Assembly (NCBI RefSeq): GCF_050003625.1
Contig: NC_134399.1
Location: 223,938,975-224,002,974, forward strand
Length of the DNA: 64,000 nucleotides
Origin: Haematobia irritans
Taxonomy: Eukaryota > Arthropoda > Insecta > Diptera > Muscidae
Direction of reading: 5' to 3'
The notes beneath the pieces were generated by a model. It worked only from the letters and a program-made list of their open reading frames with translations. It was not told the DNA's origin and did not search any database. The position numbers and the translations under genes are program-made. Numbering within the stretch: the first letter of the stretch is position 1; the number at the start of each line of letters is the position of its first letter. Positions 11,429-22,621 of the stretch are shown here, one piece after another.

Positions 11429-11891
11429 TGTTTATACAGAAAACCTACATTCTACAATCAAGTTTTAATTTCCCCCAAAACACATAGAAATTCCCAAACA
11501 CCAAATATTTGTCAAACGGATTTCGATTCATTGTTATCGATACCGCCCTTTATCGAATTATGTCATTATTACGACTTCCGCAAATAGTGACTCGTGTTGT
11601 GTCTCTTTCGCTATCATCCGTCGTACTGGTAAGACTCCAACTCTATCCAACGAAATAAATTCAGAGTTATTCAAACAATCCTAATTTGTTTGTTTTCCTT
11701 ATCTGGATTTTCTTTACATTTCTCTCTATGGAATAAATCTCCATACGTTCTTTCGGAGAGTAAGAGTAAATCGACATTCTTGGATTTATATTGGCTTTGA
11801 GACGACCCCCTTTACACCTCCATTTTCATCGTTTACCTCACTAAGCTCCAGTCAGAGATTAGGGTGACTTGGATTCCTATCCACATCAACA
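11429..11891 (+). repeat. 3' LTR of BEL element
   Basis: 463 bp; matches the 5' LTR throughout by eye apart from a 6-bp insertion (GGCTTT/GCTTTG register) near 11795. AATAAA signals lie at 11654 and 11732. It is followed by GTCAC, the copy of the target site. Confidence 0.95.
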
Positions 11892-11896
11892 GTCAC

Positions 11897-13185
11897 AATT
11901 CAAGAATCAAATTAAACACCTGTTTTCCAAAATGTTTTTTTTTTTTTTTAACTTTGTAGCCTAAGTATTTATGAAACTACCCTCGTATGTTTAGTCATTT
12001 CCAAAAGCCTTTATGGTTATTATTATTTACAGGGAAATCACTTGTCCGACGGAAATAATCGAGGGCAGAATAAAATGGACGCAATGTAAAAACTACTCCC
12101 AAAACTAACAAAATGGAGTAAAATCCATTTGTGTTTATTTGCGAATGTGTGTGTGAAGAATATATGACTATGAGTTTATGTGCCGACTGAGGTATATGCA
12201 AGTACATTTGGAGATATGTTTGTGTGCGGATATTTTGTATTAACTTCCGGTATTTGGGTGTTGTGCTCTTATGAAGTAGTTTTAGTTTTGCTCCTGCTAT
12301 TTCTCACCACTTGGCATTACTCGCATATTATTTGTATACAGTTGGGTAATGATTGGATTCACCGCTATCGGATCCCTTGACTGTTGCTGTTGTCTGGACT
12401 CGTGCTGCTCCTTTAGTGGTGGTTTGTATGTTTCTTCTTTCCACTCGTATTATGATTATTGTCTTTCAAGTGCAATTTCCTGTTGTTTTGGTTTTATTAC
12501 CATTTTCGGTTGTTGATATTATTATTACTGTTTTTGTTGTTGTTTTGGGTGGTGATGATGATGGTGGTGGTAGTGGCAGTTGAGGTCCTTTTTATTTATT
12601 TTTGTTGTGTTTCCTTCGACTCTTGTACTCATATACTTTCTTGGGTAATGATGACGAGAGACTTTGTTGCTTTGCTTAGAAAAATGAAGTGGGAAACAGA
12701 GTTCCTGGAAGAAATCCTCATTTATGCATATTCATTTTGGTAATACGAGCAATCCTCATATTATTACAATATTTTTCAAACTCTACCACTTACTCACCCT
12801 CCCCCTCTTTCTCTCACTATCTTTCGTCTACTTGAGTTTGGGGTGTCAATGACTGGAACACTTTCGAAAAATTTCCCACTTCATTCATTCGCATCATAAA
12901 ATGGTGAACACTTATTTTGTTTCATTAAAAACTTTTGACTTTGTTTTCTTCAACTTTTTGCTCTTCCACATGAAATGGGCTTTTTAATAAGATCCATTTA
13001 AAACCGCAAAAGAAACCATAGAATTTTTGCCATATCTCGGGGTTTTATTTTGACTAAATGGTTATTGTATGTTGAACATTTCTTTGGTCAAGTTGATTTG
13101 GGTTTGATATGTTTCGCGCAAAGTTGAGCACCTTAGAGTGTGCCGAAATTAATTTGCTATAGGATGGTGGTGTGGAAAGAGCATG
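11897..13185. other. Intergenic or intronic sequence, no gene seen
   Basis: AT-rich single-copy-looking DNA. A TTG/GGT-rich low-complexity stretch at about 12500-12585 produces spurious short open frames. CT-rich blocks near 12785-12830. No exon, RNA gene or TIR recognised. Confidence 0.5.
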
Positions 13186-13189
13186 AGAT

Positions 13190-14110
13190 TTTTATACCCT
13201 CCACCATAGGATGGGGGTATATTAACTTTGTCATTCCATTTGTAACCCATCGAAATATTGCTCTAAGACCCCATGAAGTATATATATTCTGGGTCGTGGT
13301 GAAATTCTGAGTCGATCTGAGCATGTCCGTCAATCCGTCTGTTGAAATCACGCTAACTTCCGAACGAAACAAGCTATCGACTTGAAACTTGACACAAATA
13401 GTTGTTATTGATGTAGGTCGGATGGTATTGCAAATGGGCCACATCGGTCCACTTTTACGTATAGCCACCATATAAACGGACCCCCAAATTTGGCTTGCGA
13501 TTGCTCTAAGAGAAGCAAATTTCATCCGATCCGGCTGAAATTTGAAACATGGTGTTAGTATATGGTCTCTAACAAATTGGTCCACATCGGTCCAAAATTA
13601 TATATAGCCCTCATAAAAACCGATCCCCAGATTTGGCTTGCGGAGCCTCTAAGAGAAGAAAATTCCATCCGATCCGGCTGAAATTTGGTACGTGGTGTTA
13701 GTATATGGTCTTTAACAATCATGCCAAAATAGGTCCATATCGGTCCATAATTATATATAGCCCCCATATAAACCGATCCCCAGATTTGACCTCCCGAGCC
13801 TCTTGCAGGAGCAAAATTTGTCAGATCCGGTTGAAATTTGATACGTGGTGTTAGTATATGGTCTCTAACAACCATGCAAGAATTGGTCCATATCGGTCCA
13901 TAATTATATATAGCCCCCATAGAAACCGTTCTCCAGAGTTGATCTCCGGAGTCTCTTGGAGAAGTAAAATTCATCCGATCCGGTTGAAATTTGCAACGTG
14001 GTGTTAATATGTCGCCGCTAATATCCATGCCAAATTTGGTCCATATCGGTCTATAGTTATATATAGCCGATACCCAATCACACAAAAATTGGTCCATATC
14101 GGTTCATAAT
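13190..14110 (+). mobile_element. DINE-1-like element, family 1 (head and units)
   Basis: The head starts with the hairpin ATACCCTCCACCAT/GGATGGGGGTAT, followed by the conserved core 'GTATATATATTCTGGG', 'GAGTCGATCTGAG', 'CATGTCCGTC'. Then come four units with anchors GGTCCAYATCGGTCC at 13579, 13732, 13885 and 14038: exactly 153-bp spacing. On the minus strand these units stay open for long stretches (13555-14097), because 153 is divisible by three; no protein family was recognised. The matching tail is probably 17777-17985, the gap being filled by later insertions. Confidence 0.75.
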
Positions 14111-14117
14111 CATGGTT

Positions 14118-14228
14118 GCCATGGTTTTATTTCTATAGAAAATTTTTTCAAAATGTTATTCTTATAGAAAATTTTGTCAAACTTTATTTCTATAGAAAAT
14201 TTTGACAAAATTTCATTTCTAAACCAGT
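14118..14228. repeat. Short 29-bp minisatellite fragment
   Basis: 'GGTTGCCATGG' (one end of the CACGGTT element) followed by about three units of TTTCTATAGAAAATTTTGTC. It sits inside the family 1 element. Confidence 0.6.
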
Positions 14229-14235
14229 AAGGAAA

Positions 14236-17200
14236 GACTAAAGTCGGGCGGGGCCGACTATATTATACCCTGCACCACTTTGTAGATCTACATTTTCGAT
14301 ACCATATCACATCCGTCAAATGTGTTGGGGGCTATATATAAAGGTTTGTCCCAAATACATACATTTAAATATCACTCGATCTGGAAGAATTTGATAGACT
14401 TCTACAAAATCTATAGACTCAAAATTTAAGTCATCTAATGCACTAGGGTGGAACACAATTTTAGTAAAAAACAAGTAAGGAAAGTCTAAAGTCGGCCGGG
14501 GCCGACTATATCATACCCTGCACCACTTTGTAGATCTAAATTTTCGATACCATATCACATCCGTCAAATGTGTTGGGGGCTAGGTTAGGTTAGGTTAGGT
14601 TATGTGGCAGCCCGATGTATCAGGCTCACTTAGACTATTCAGTCCATTGTGATACCACAGTGGTGAACTTCTCTCTTATCACTGAGTGCTGCCCGATTCC
14701 ATGTTAAGCTCAATGACAAGGGACCTCCTTTTTATAGCCGAGTCCGAACGGCGTTCCACATTGCAGTGAAACCACTTAGAGAAGCTTTGTAACCCTCAGA
14801 AATGTCACCAGCATTACTGAGGTGGGATAATCCACCGCTGAAAAACTTTTTGGTGTTCGGTCGTAGCAGGAATCGAACCCACGACCTTGTGTATGCAAGG
14901 CGGGCATGCTAACCATTGCACCACGGTGGCTCCCGTGGTGCAATGGTTTGGGACAATGGTTTGGGACAAACCTTTATATATATGGGGGCTATATATAAAG
15001 GTTTGTCCCAAATACATACATTTAAGTATCACTCGATCTGGAAGAATTTGATAGACTTCTACAAAATCTATAGACTCAATATTTAAGTCGGCTAATGCAC
15101 TAGGGTGGAACACAATGTTAGTAAAAAAATATGGGAAACATTTAAATCTGAAGCAATTTTAAGGAAACTTCGCAAAAGTTTATTTATGATTTATCGCCCG
15201 ATATATATGTATTAGAAGTTTAGGAAAATTAGAGTCATTTTTACAACTTTTCGACTAAGCAGTGGCGATTTTACAAGGAAAATGTTGGTATTTTGACCAT
15301 TTTTGTCGAAATCAGAAAAACATATATATGGGATCTATATCTAAATCTGAACCGATTTCAACCAAATTTGGCACGCATAGTTACAATGCTAATTCTACTC
15401 CCTGTGAAAAATTTCAAATAAATCGGAGTTAAAAATTGGCCTCTGTGGTCATATGAGTGTAAATCGGGCGAAAGCTATATATGGGAGATATATCCAAATC
15501 CGAACCGATTTCAACCAAATTTGGCACCCATAGTTACAATGCTAATTCTACTCCCTGTGCAAAATTTCAACTAAATCGGAGTTAAAAATTGGCCTCTGTG
15601 GGCAAATGAGTCTAAATCGGACGAAAGCTATATATGGGATCTATATCTAAATCTGAACCGATTTCAACCAAATTTGGCACGCATAGCTACAATGCTAATT
15701 TTACTCCCTGTGCAAAATTTCAACTAAATCGGAGTTAAAAATTGGCCTCTGTGGTCATATGAGTGTAAATCGGGCGAAAGCTATATATGGGAGATATATC
15801 CAAATCTGAACCGATTTCACCCAAATTTGGCACGCATAGTTACAATGCTAATTCTACTCTCTGTGCAAAATTTCAACGAAATCGGAGTTAAAAATTTGCC
15901 TCTGTGGTCATATGAGTGTAAATCGGGCGAAAGCTATATATGGGAGATATATCCAAATCTGAACCGATTTCAACCAAATTTGGCACGCATAGCAACAATG
16001 CTAATTCTACTCCCTGTGAAAAATTTAAACTAAATCGGAGTTAAAAATTGGCCTCTGTGGTCATATGAGTGTAAATCGGGCGAAAGCTATATATGGGAGA
16101 TATATCCAAATCTGAACCGATTTCAACCAAATTTGGCACCCATAGTTACAATGCTAATTCTACTCCCTGTGCAAAATTTCAACTAAATCGGAGTTAAAAA
16201 TTGGCCACTGTGGGCAAATGAGTCTAAATCGGACGAAAGCTATATATGGGAGCTATATCTAAATCTGAACCGATTTGGCTGATATTTTGCAAGTTTTTCG
16301 AGACCCATAAAATATTCGGATGTACTGAATTTGAGGAAGATATAAATATAAACCGACCTCCCGATTTGGGGTCTTGGGCTTATAGAAATCGTAGTTTTTA
16401 TCCAATTTGCTTGAAATTAGAAATGTAGAGGTATTTTATGACCATAAAGGGGTGTGCCAAAAATGGTGAGTATCGGTCCATGTTTTGGTATAGCCCCCAT
16501 ATAGACCGATCTCCCGATTTTACTTCTTGGGCTTATAGAAACCGCAGTTTTTATTCAATTTACCTGAAATTGGAAATCTAGAGGTATTGTAAGACCACAA
16601 ATACGTGTGCCAAAAATTGTGAGTATCGGTCCATGTTTTGGTATGGTCCCCATATAAAAGGACCTCCCGATTTGGGGTCTTGGGCTTATAGAAACCGTAG
16701 TTTTTATCCAATTTGTCTGAAATTGGAAATCTAGTGGTATTTTAGGATCATAAAGAGGTGTGCCGAAAATGGTAAGTATCGGTCCATATTTGGTATAGCC
16801 CCCATATAGACCGATTTCCCGATTTTAATTCTTGGGCTTCTAGAATCCGAAGTTTTTATCCTATTTGCCTGAAATTGGAAATCTAGTGGTATTTTAGGAC
16901 CATAAAGAAGTGTGCCGAAAATGGTGAGTATCGGTCCATATTTTGGTATAGCCCCCATATAGACCGATCTCCCGATTTTACTTCTTGGGCTTATAGAAAC
17001 CGCAGTTTTTATTCAATTTACCTGAAATTGGAAATCTAGAGGTATTGTAGGACCACAAATACGTGTGCCAAAAATTGTGAGTATCGGTCCATGTTTTGGT
17101 GTGGTCCCTATATAAAACGACCTCCCGATTTGGGGTCTTGGGCTTATAGAATCCGTAGTTTAAATACAATTTGTCTGAAATTGGAAATTTATAGGTATTT

Positions 17201-17773
17201 GAGGACCATAAAGGAGTGTGCCAAAAATGGTGAGTATCGGTCCATGTTTTGGTGTAGCCCCCATATAGACCGATATCCCGATTTTACTTCTTGGGTTTCT
17301 AGAATCCGTAGTTTTTATGCGATTTGCCTGAAATTGTAAATATTATTTTAGGCTCCCAAAAACGTGTATCGGATTAAGTTTTTATCGGTCCTTTTGGTAA
17401 TGCCTCCATATAGACCGACTTCATTTCATGAGGGTATAGAAGGCGCACTGATCATGAAAATTGCTTGAAACTCAATGTAAAATTTTCAGATTTCAGATAC
17501 TTCTCGGGTGAAAATCAAAGCAAGACGTTATTTTATAATTTTCGTGCACACTTACAAGAGATGTTAATGATTCCTCTAAAACTCAAACAAAAATGGTTCT
17601 TATAAATCCACAATCTGATATAGTCATCATAGGTGAAATCTTTAAATTTATCTTCGGGAAGTGTCCTCAAGTCCTCAATCCCTCCTGAAATTTCAAAGGA
17701 AACCCTAATATTTGGTTCATGGTGGTGGGTATTTAAGATTCGGCCCGGCCGAACTTAGTGCTGTATATACTTG
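14236..17773. mobile_element. Composite DINE-like element: family 2 joined tail-out to family 3
   Basis: The left end is a family 2 tail (AAGTCGGGCGGGGCCGAC hairpin, duplicated: 14236-14470 and again from 14471). It runs into family 2 units at 153-bp spacing ('GGCACGCATAG' at 15371, 15524, 15677, 15830). Near 16290-16430 the sequence passes into family 3 units in opposite orientation, ending with the family 3 tail (TTCGGCCCGGCCGAA, then TATATACTTGTTT) at 17727-17773. Both ends are therefore tails and both heads are missing. It interrupts the family 1 element 13190-17985. Short frames inside are accidents of the repeat. Confidence 0.65.
14582..14933 (-). mobile_element. tRNA-derived SINE, near full length
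   Basis: Complete SINE in minus orientation, from the TTAGGTTAGG tail to the head GGAGCCACCGTGG. It is inserted in the family 2 tail unit at TTGGGGGCTA. The 5' junction is abnormal: beyond the head lies an inverted scrap of the SINE head and an inverted copy of the target (14935-14985). Confidence 0.85.
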
Positions 17774-17776
17774 TTT

Positions 17777-17985
17777 AGTTTAATATATACTACGTATGGA
17801 CTACCTTGCGATTTAGAAGACGGTGTTAGGAAGTTTTAAGATACCTTGCCATGGGCAAGTGTTACCTCAACCCAAGTAATTCGATTGTGGATGACAGTTT
17901 TCAGTAGAAGTTTATACGCAATCCATGGTGGAGGGTACATAAGCTTCGGCCTGGCCGAACTTACGGCCGTATATACTTGTTTTTA
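17777..17985 (+). mobile_element. DINE-1-like family 1 tail
   Basis: 'GATACCTTGCCATGGGCAAG' (itself a hairpin), 'AAGTAATTCGATTGTGGATG', then the terminal hairpin TTCGGCCTGGCCGAA and TATATACTTGTTTT. Equivalent tails stand at 33120-33205 and, decayed, at 25190-25320. It probably closes the element whose head is at 13190. Confidence 0.65.
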
Positions 17986-17987
17986 TT

Positions 17988-19488
17988 ATACCCTTTACCA
18001 CTACTGTGGTACAGGGTATAATAAGTTTGTGCATTTGTATGTAACGCCAAGAAGGAGTAATCATAGACCAACCTTTTAGTATACGGATCGGCTTAGATTT
18101 AAATTCTGAGTCGATTTAGCGATGTCCGTCTGTATGTCTGTCTGTCTGTCCGTTTGTCTGTCTGTTGATGTATTTTTGTGTGCAAAGTAGAGCTCGCAGT
18201 TTTAGTCCGATTGTTTCGGCTCAATGACGATCTCCATTGATTTTGGAAAAAATCGGTTCAGATTTAGATATAGCTGCCATATATATATTTCACCGATCTG
18301 GTCATAATTGGCGTGTGTATCTACCGATCTTCCTCAAATTCCGTACATCCGAATATTTTATGGGTCTCAAAAAACTTGCAAAATATCAGCCAAATCGGTT
18401 CAGATTTAGATATATCTCCCATATATAGCTTTCGCCCGATTTACACTCATTTGCCCATAGAGGCCAATTTTTAACTCCGATTTAGTTGAAATTTTGCACA
18501 GGGAGTAGAATTAGCATTGTAACTATGCGTGCCAAATTTGGTTGAAATCGGTTCAGATTTGGATATATCTCCCATATATAGCTTTCGCCCGATTTACACT
18601 CATATGACCACAGAGGCCAATTTTTAAATCCGATTTAGTTGAAATTTTGCACAGAGAGTAGAATTAGCATTGTAAATATGCGTGCCAAATTTGGTTGAAA
18701 TCGGTTCAGATTTGGATATATCTCCCATATATAGCTTTCGCCCGATTTACACTCATATGACCACAGAGGCCAATTTTTAACTCCGATTTAGTTGAAATTT
18801 TACACAGGGAATAAAATTAGCATTGTAACTATGCGTGCCAAATTTGGTTGAAATCGGTTCAGATTTGGATATATTTCCCATATATAGCTTTCGCCCGATT
18901 TACACTCATATGACCACAGAGGCCAATTTTTAACTCCGATTTAGTTGAAATTTTGCACAGAGAGTAGAATTGGCATTGTTGCTATGCGTGCCAAATTTGG
19001 TTGAAATCGGTTCAGATTTAGATATAGCTCCCATATATATGTTTTTCTGATTTCGACAAAAATGGTCAAAATGCCAACATTATCCTTGTAAAATCGCCAC
19101 TGCTTAGTCCAAAAGTTGTAAAAATTACTCTAAGTTTCCTAAACTTCTAATACATATATATCGAGCGATAAATCATAAATAAACTTTTGGGAAGTTTCCT
19201 TAAAATTGCTTCAGATTTAAATGTTTCACATATTTTTTTACTAATATTGTGTTCCACCCTAGTACATTAGCCGACTTAAATTTTGAGTCTATAGATTTGT
19301 AGAAGTCTATCAAATTCTGTCCAGATCGAGTGATATTTAAATGTATGTATTTGGGACAAACCTTTATATATAGCCCCCAACACATTTGACGGATGTGATA
19401 TGGTATCGAAAATTTAGATCTACAAAGTGGTGCAGGGTATAATATAGTCGGCCCCGCCCGACTTTAGATTTTCCTTACTTGTTTTATA
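17988..19488 (+). mobile_element. DINE-1-like element, family 2, complete
   Basis: The head hairpin TATACCCTTTACCAC/GTGGTACAGGGTATA (17995-18030) is followed by 'GAGTCGATTTAGCGATGTCC' with a GTCTGTCTGTCC microsatellite. Several 153-bp units ('GGTTCAGATTT', 'CCCATATATAGC', 'CAGAGGCCAA') and the tail hairpin GTCGGCCCCGCCCGAC before TTCCTTACTTGTTTTA come next. It is non-coding and must be mobilised in trans. Confidence 0.75.
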
Positions 19489-20390
19489 TATGTTTTAAGC
19501 CACTGTATGCACAAAAAAAAAATTAAAAAAAAAATGTTTATGATTAAAAGATATATTTGCTGCGATAGGGAGGAATAATGTTTGTTCGTAATTTTTATAG
19601 AAAATTTACCAGATCTAGAGTATTTAAAGGCTATGGAAATTTGCCTTACCCAGCAACGAAACATATGTCTAGTTAGGTTTATGGAGATTTTTATCTGACA
19701 TTTTCTTTTCAATAGCTTAGTTATACTAATTCTTTAATCTTCATGTCGAAAAAGCTAGTATTAAAATTATAATAATATATAAACAAAATTAAATTTAATT
19801 TTTTTTTTGAGATTTCCATAATGCGTTTATTAAAATTTAATTAGGTGTACCGATTTTTATCTACGATTTAAGAAATTTTCCCCTAATTTCACCCTACGGA
19901 AAATTGGTGCAAATTGTCACTAACGGACCTACCACAGGTTTAGTGCCAATACTCCCGTTTGTCTCAATTTTTACATAGGGTTCAACATATTCCAAAAGTT
20001 TTCCCATTCCGGTATATAGAATAAAACAAGTTCTTTACAGTTTGTCCCATACCTGTCTATGGGGTAGTTATACTAAGTTCTCCCGCCACATGTCCTTTGA
20101 AGTGGGTCCAAGTCGTGTTTTGTTCTGGATTGAGAATTCGCAAAACGTAAAATATTCACTAATCTTTACTTTCCGAACCACAAGAATATATAAAATGAAA
20201 TTTGTATGGATAAGGAATTTAATAAGAAGAATTGGAATGGTTTGCGAGTTGTTGACAATTCAACATTTTACTTTTTGCTGATTCGGACACCAGAACATGG
20301 GGAAAGTGACCGGTTCCTTCCATACCTATTGACCAGAACTTGGAAAGGTCCATTCACACAAGGGGCAAGTTCTGTACCGGTCCTAGGTTA
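19489..20390. other. Intergenic, no gene seen
   Basis: AT-rich; contains the unclassified repeat at 19612-19770. Short frames at 20042-20391 show no recognisable domain. Confidence 0.5.
19612..19770. repeat. Unclassified interspersed repeat, copy 2
   Basis: Diverged counterpart of 2105-2260 in the same orientation, sharing 'CATTTTCTTTTCAATAGC' and 'GAAACATATGT'. Boundaries uncertain. Confidence 0.5.
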
Positions 20391-21586
20391 ACGGTTGGCT
20401 GATAAGTCCCCGGTCTAACAAAGAAAAACAAATTTTTTTTGTCAAAATTCGTTTTTATTATACAACATAGTTCCCTTCAAGAGCGATACAACGATTATAA
20501 CGACCTTCCAATTTTTTGATACCATTTTGGTAGTACTCCTTCGGTTTTGCCTTTTGGTCTGAGAACAAGAAAAAGACGCTGGGGGCCAGATCTGGAGAAT
20601 ACGGTGGGTGGGGAAGCAATTCGAAGCCCAATTCATGAATTTTTGCCATCGTTCTCAATGACTTGTGGCACGGTGCGTTGTCTTGGTGGAACAACACTTT
20701 TCACTTCTTCATATGAGGCCGTTTTGCCGCGATTTCGACTAAACGCTCCAATAACGCCATATAATAGTCACTGTTGATGATTTTTCCCTTCTCAAGATAA
20801 TCGATAAAAATTATTCCACGCGCATCCCAAAAAACAGAGGCCATTACTTTGCCAGCGGACTTTTGAGTCTTTCCACGCTTCGTAGACGGTTCACCGGCGC
20901 TTTCCACTCAGCCGACTGTTGATTTGACTCAGGAGTATAGTGATGGAGCCATGTTTCATCCATTGTCACATATCGACGGAAAAACTCGGGTGTATTACGA
21001 GTTAACAGCTGCAAACACCGCTCACAATCATCAACACGTTGTTGTTTTTGGTCAAATGTGAGCTCGCGCGGCACCCATTTTGCACAGAGCTTCCTCATAT
21101 CCAAATATTGATGAATGATATGACCAACACGTTCCTTTGATATCTTTAAGACCTCTGCTATCTCGATCAACTTCATTTTGTGGTTTTTTTTTATGTTTTC
21201 GTCGGTAATCACCTTTTTCAGGCGTCCACTGCGGTCACCGTCCTCCGTGCTCATTTCACCACGCTTGAATTTTACATACCAATCAATTATTGTTGATTTC
21301 CCTGGGGCAGAGTCCGAAAACTCATTATCAAGCCAAGTTTTTGTTTCCACCGTGTTTTTCCCTTCAGAAAACATTATTTTATCAAAACACGAAATTCCTT
21401 TTTTTCATTTTTTCACAATAACAAACGTTGCTTCACAAAAGACCCTCTATCTCACAAACTAATTTACTTACAGACGTCAAATTTTAACACGAACCATTTA
21501 AAGGTTGGTACTATATAAAAATAATATGCATTTAATACTAGCGACGCCATCTATGTGTCAGACCGGGGACTTATCAGCCAACCTGT
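20391..21586 (-). mobile_element. mariner (D34D) element, inactive
   Basis: Terminal inverted repeats share GGTTGGCTGATAAGTCCCCG at both ends; the left end lacks 2 bp. TA precedes the left end, but the right TA is lost. 1,196 bp, close to the usual 1.25-1.3 kb. Related to the copy at 41592-42840. Confidence 0.85.
20458..21408 (-). pseudogene. mariner transposase, broken
   Basis: Parts read on the minus strand: a helix-turn-helix half (KTWLDNEF, IIDWYVKFKRGEMSTEDG), the WVPREL linker, first catalytic block VTMDETWLHHY, second HQDNAPCH, and third block SPDLAPSVFF. The residue 34 after the second Asp, normally Asp, is Val, so the catalytic triad is lost. Frameshifts lie near the start, near 20890 and between the second and third blocks, and a stretch after FFLFSD is deleted. 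Intact relatives have about 345 residues and catalyse cut-and-paste transposition. This copy cannot. Confidence 0.85.
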
Positions 21587-21597
21587 TGTGTTATATA

Positions 21598-21895
21598 TAG
21601 TGGCAGCCCGTTGTTTCATGCTCACTTAGGCTATTCAGTCCATTGAGACAACAGTGATGAACTTCTCTTCTCAATAACAAGGGTCCTCCTTTCTATAGCC
21701 CAGTGCGAACGGCGTTCCACATTTCAGTGAAATCACTTAGAGAAGATTTGAAACACTCAGAAAAGTCACCAGCATTACTGAGGAGGGATAATTCACCGTT
21801 AGAAAACTTTATGGCGTTTTGTCGAAACAGGGTTTGAACCCACTACCCTGTGTGTGCCAGACGGGCAAGCTAATCATTGGACCACGGTGGCTGCC
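21598..21895 (-). mobile_element. tRNA-derived SINE, diverged
   Basis: Older copy: the body and head are recognisable (GAACGGCGTTCCACATT, CCACGGTGGCTGCC) with many substitutions, and the CCTAA tail is gone. It lies 11 bp from the mariner end. Confidence 0.75.
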
Positions 21896-22501
21896 GGTCC
21901 TTGGATAGATTCATTTCCCGCAGGGAAGTAGCTAAAATCGATTTTTGACCCTTCCGATTTTTTTCAAAGATTCGAAGAGTGGCCTTTTCGAGTTTTCGAC
22001 GTGCTTATAACTTGAAAAAAAAAAACGAGCTTGTGACCTTTAGAGTTTTTCAAAATATGGAAAAGTCGATGTTTGTGCCGCGGTTAACCAGATACCGGAC
22101 ATATGTTATTTGCATAACATTCCCCTTATAATACAACTTATACCCATGTTTAGTTGATAAAATTTTTGGGAGATAAATAGAATAAAGAAAATTTCATTGA
22201 ACTGAAGTAAATTTCTTAAAAAAAAATCAAAATGAATTAAAAAAAAGAAGTTCAATAAAGATAAGTTCTTCTTTATCATCAGTTTAACAGTTGACTTTTT
22301 CTGAGTGATCAGGGACCACCCTACATGTCCACGAATCGCTATTTAAAGATGGGAATTAAAGCGAAGTTGAACGAGGCCAATTCATGGTAATCAGAACAAC
22401 AACTAGATTTTTTAACCTTCTTATTTTTCAAAGATGGGAAGAGTGGATGCTTCAGTTTTCAGATCTGCGGTTAAACCCCATTCCGGACACATATCTCTGA
22501 T
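21896..22501. other. Intergenic with a local diverged duplication
   Basis: 'TCAAAGATTCGAAGAGTGG ... GCGGTTAACCAGATACCGGACA' near 21967-22110 recurs as 'TCAAAGATGGGAAGAGTGG ... GCGGTTAAACCCCATTCCGGACA' near 22428-22495. No gene. Confidence 0.45.
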
Positions 22502-22621
22502 TTAGGTTAGGAAACGTGGGAGCACATTATTTCAGGCTCACTTAAATTATTCTAATGTGACACCACAGTTGTGAACTTTTATCACTGAGCGCTGCCATTA
22601 CCATTGCACCCCTGTGGCTCC
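22502..22621 (-). mobile_element. SINE fragment with internal deletion
   Basis: Tail (TTAGGTTAGG), part of the 3' body (AGGCTCACTTA) and the first bases of the head (CCATTGCACCCCTGTGGCTCC) are joined; the middle is missing. Confidence 0.65.

Larger units (their letters stand above)
2559..11891 (+). mobile_element. Complete BEL/Pao LTR retrotransposon
   Basis: The element is 9,333 bp with direct LTRs that start TG and end CA, and a 5-bp target duplication GTCAC (2554-2558 and 11892-11896). By eye the LTRs differ only by a 6-bp indel, so insertion was recent. Order: LTR, primer-binding region, 1.8 kb leader, gag-pol frame (4821-10070), second frame (10143-11048), purine tract, LTR. Pol order is protease, reverse transcriptase, RNase H, integrase; the DUF1759/DUF1758-like gag and protease regions and the integrase place it in BEL/Pao rather than gypsy or copia. 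Both frames are open, so it may be competent. Confidence 0.95.

Noticed and set aside
12353..12743. Possible small hydrophobic proteins
   Set aside because: Overlapping frames in T/G-rich low-complexity DNA with no conservation evidence.
13157..14097. Long repetitive minus-strand frames in DINE-like family 1
   Set aside because: They follow from 153-bp units divisible by three and recur in every copy at the DNA level; no start context or known domain.
17725..17760. GGCC-rich hairpin as a transcription terminator
   Set aside because: It recurs at the end of DINE-like elements and is better explained as their terminal hairpin.
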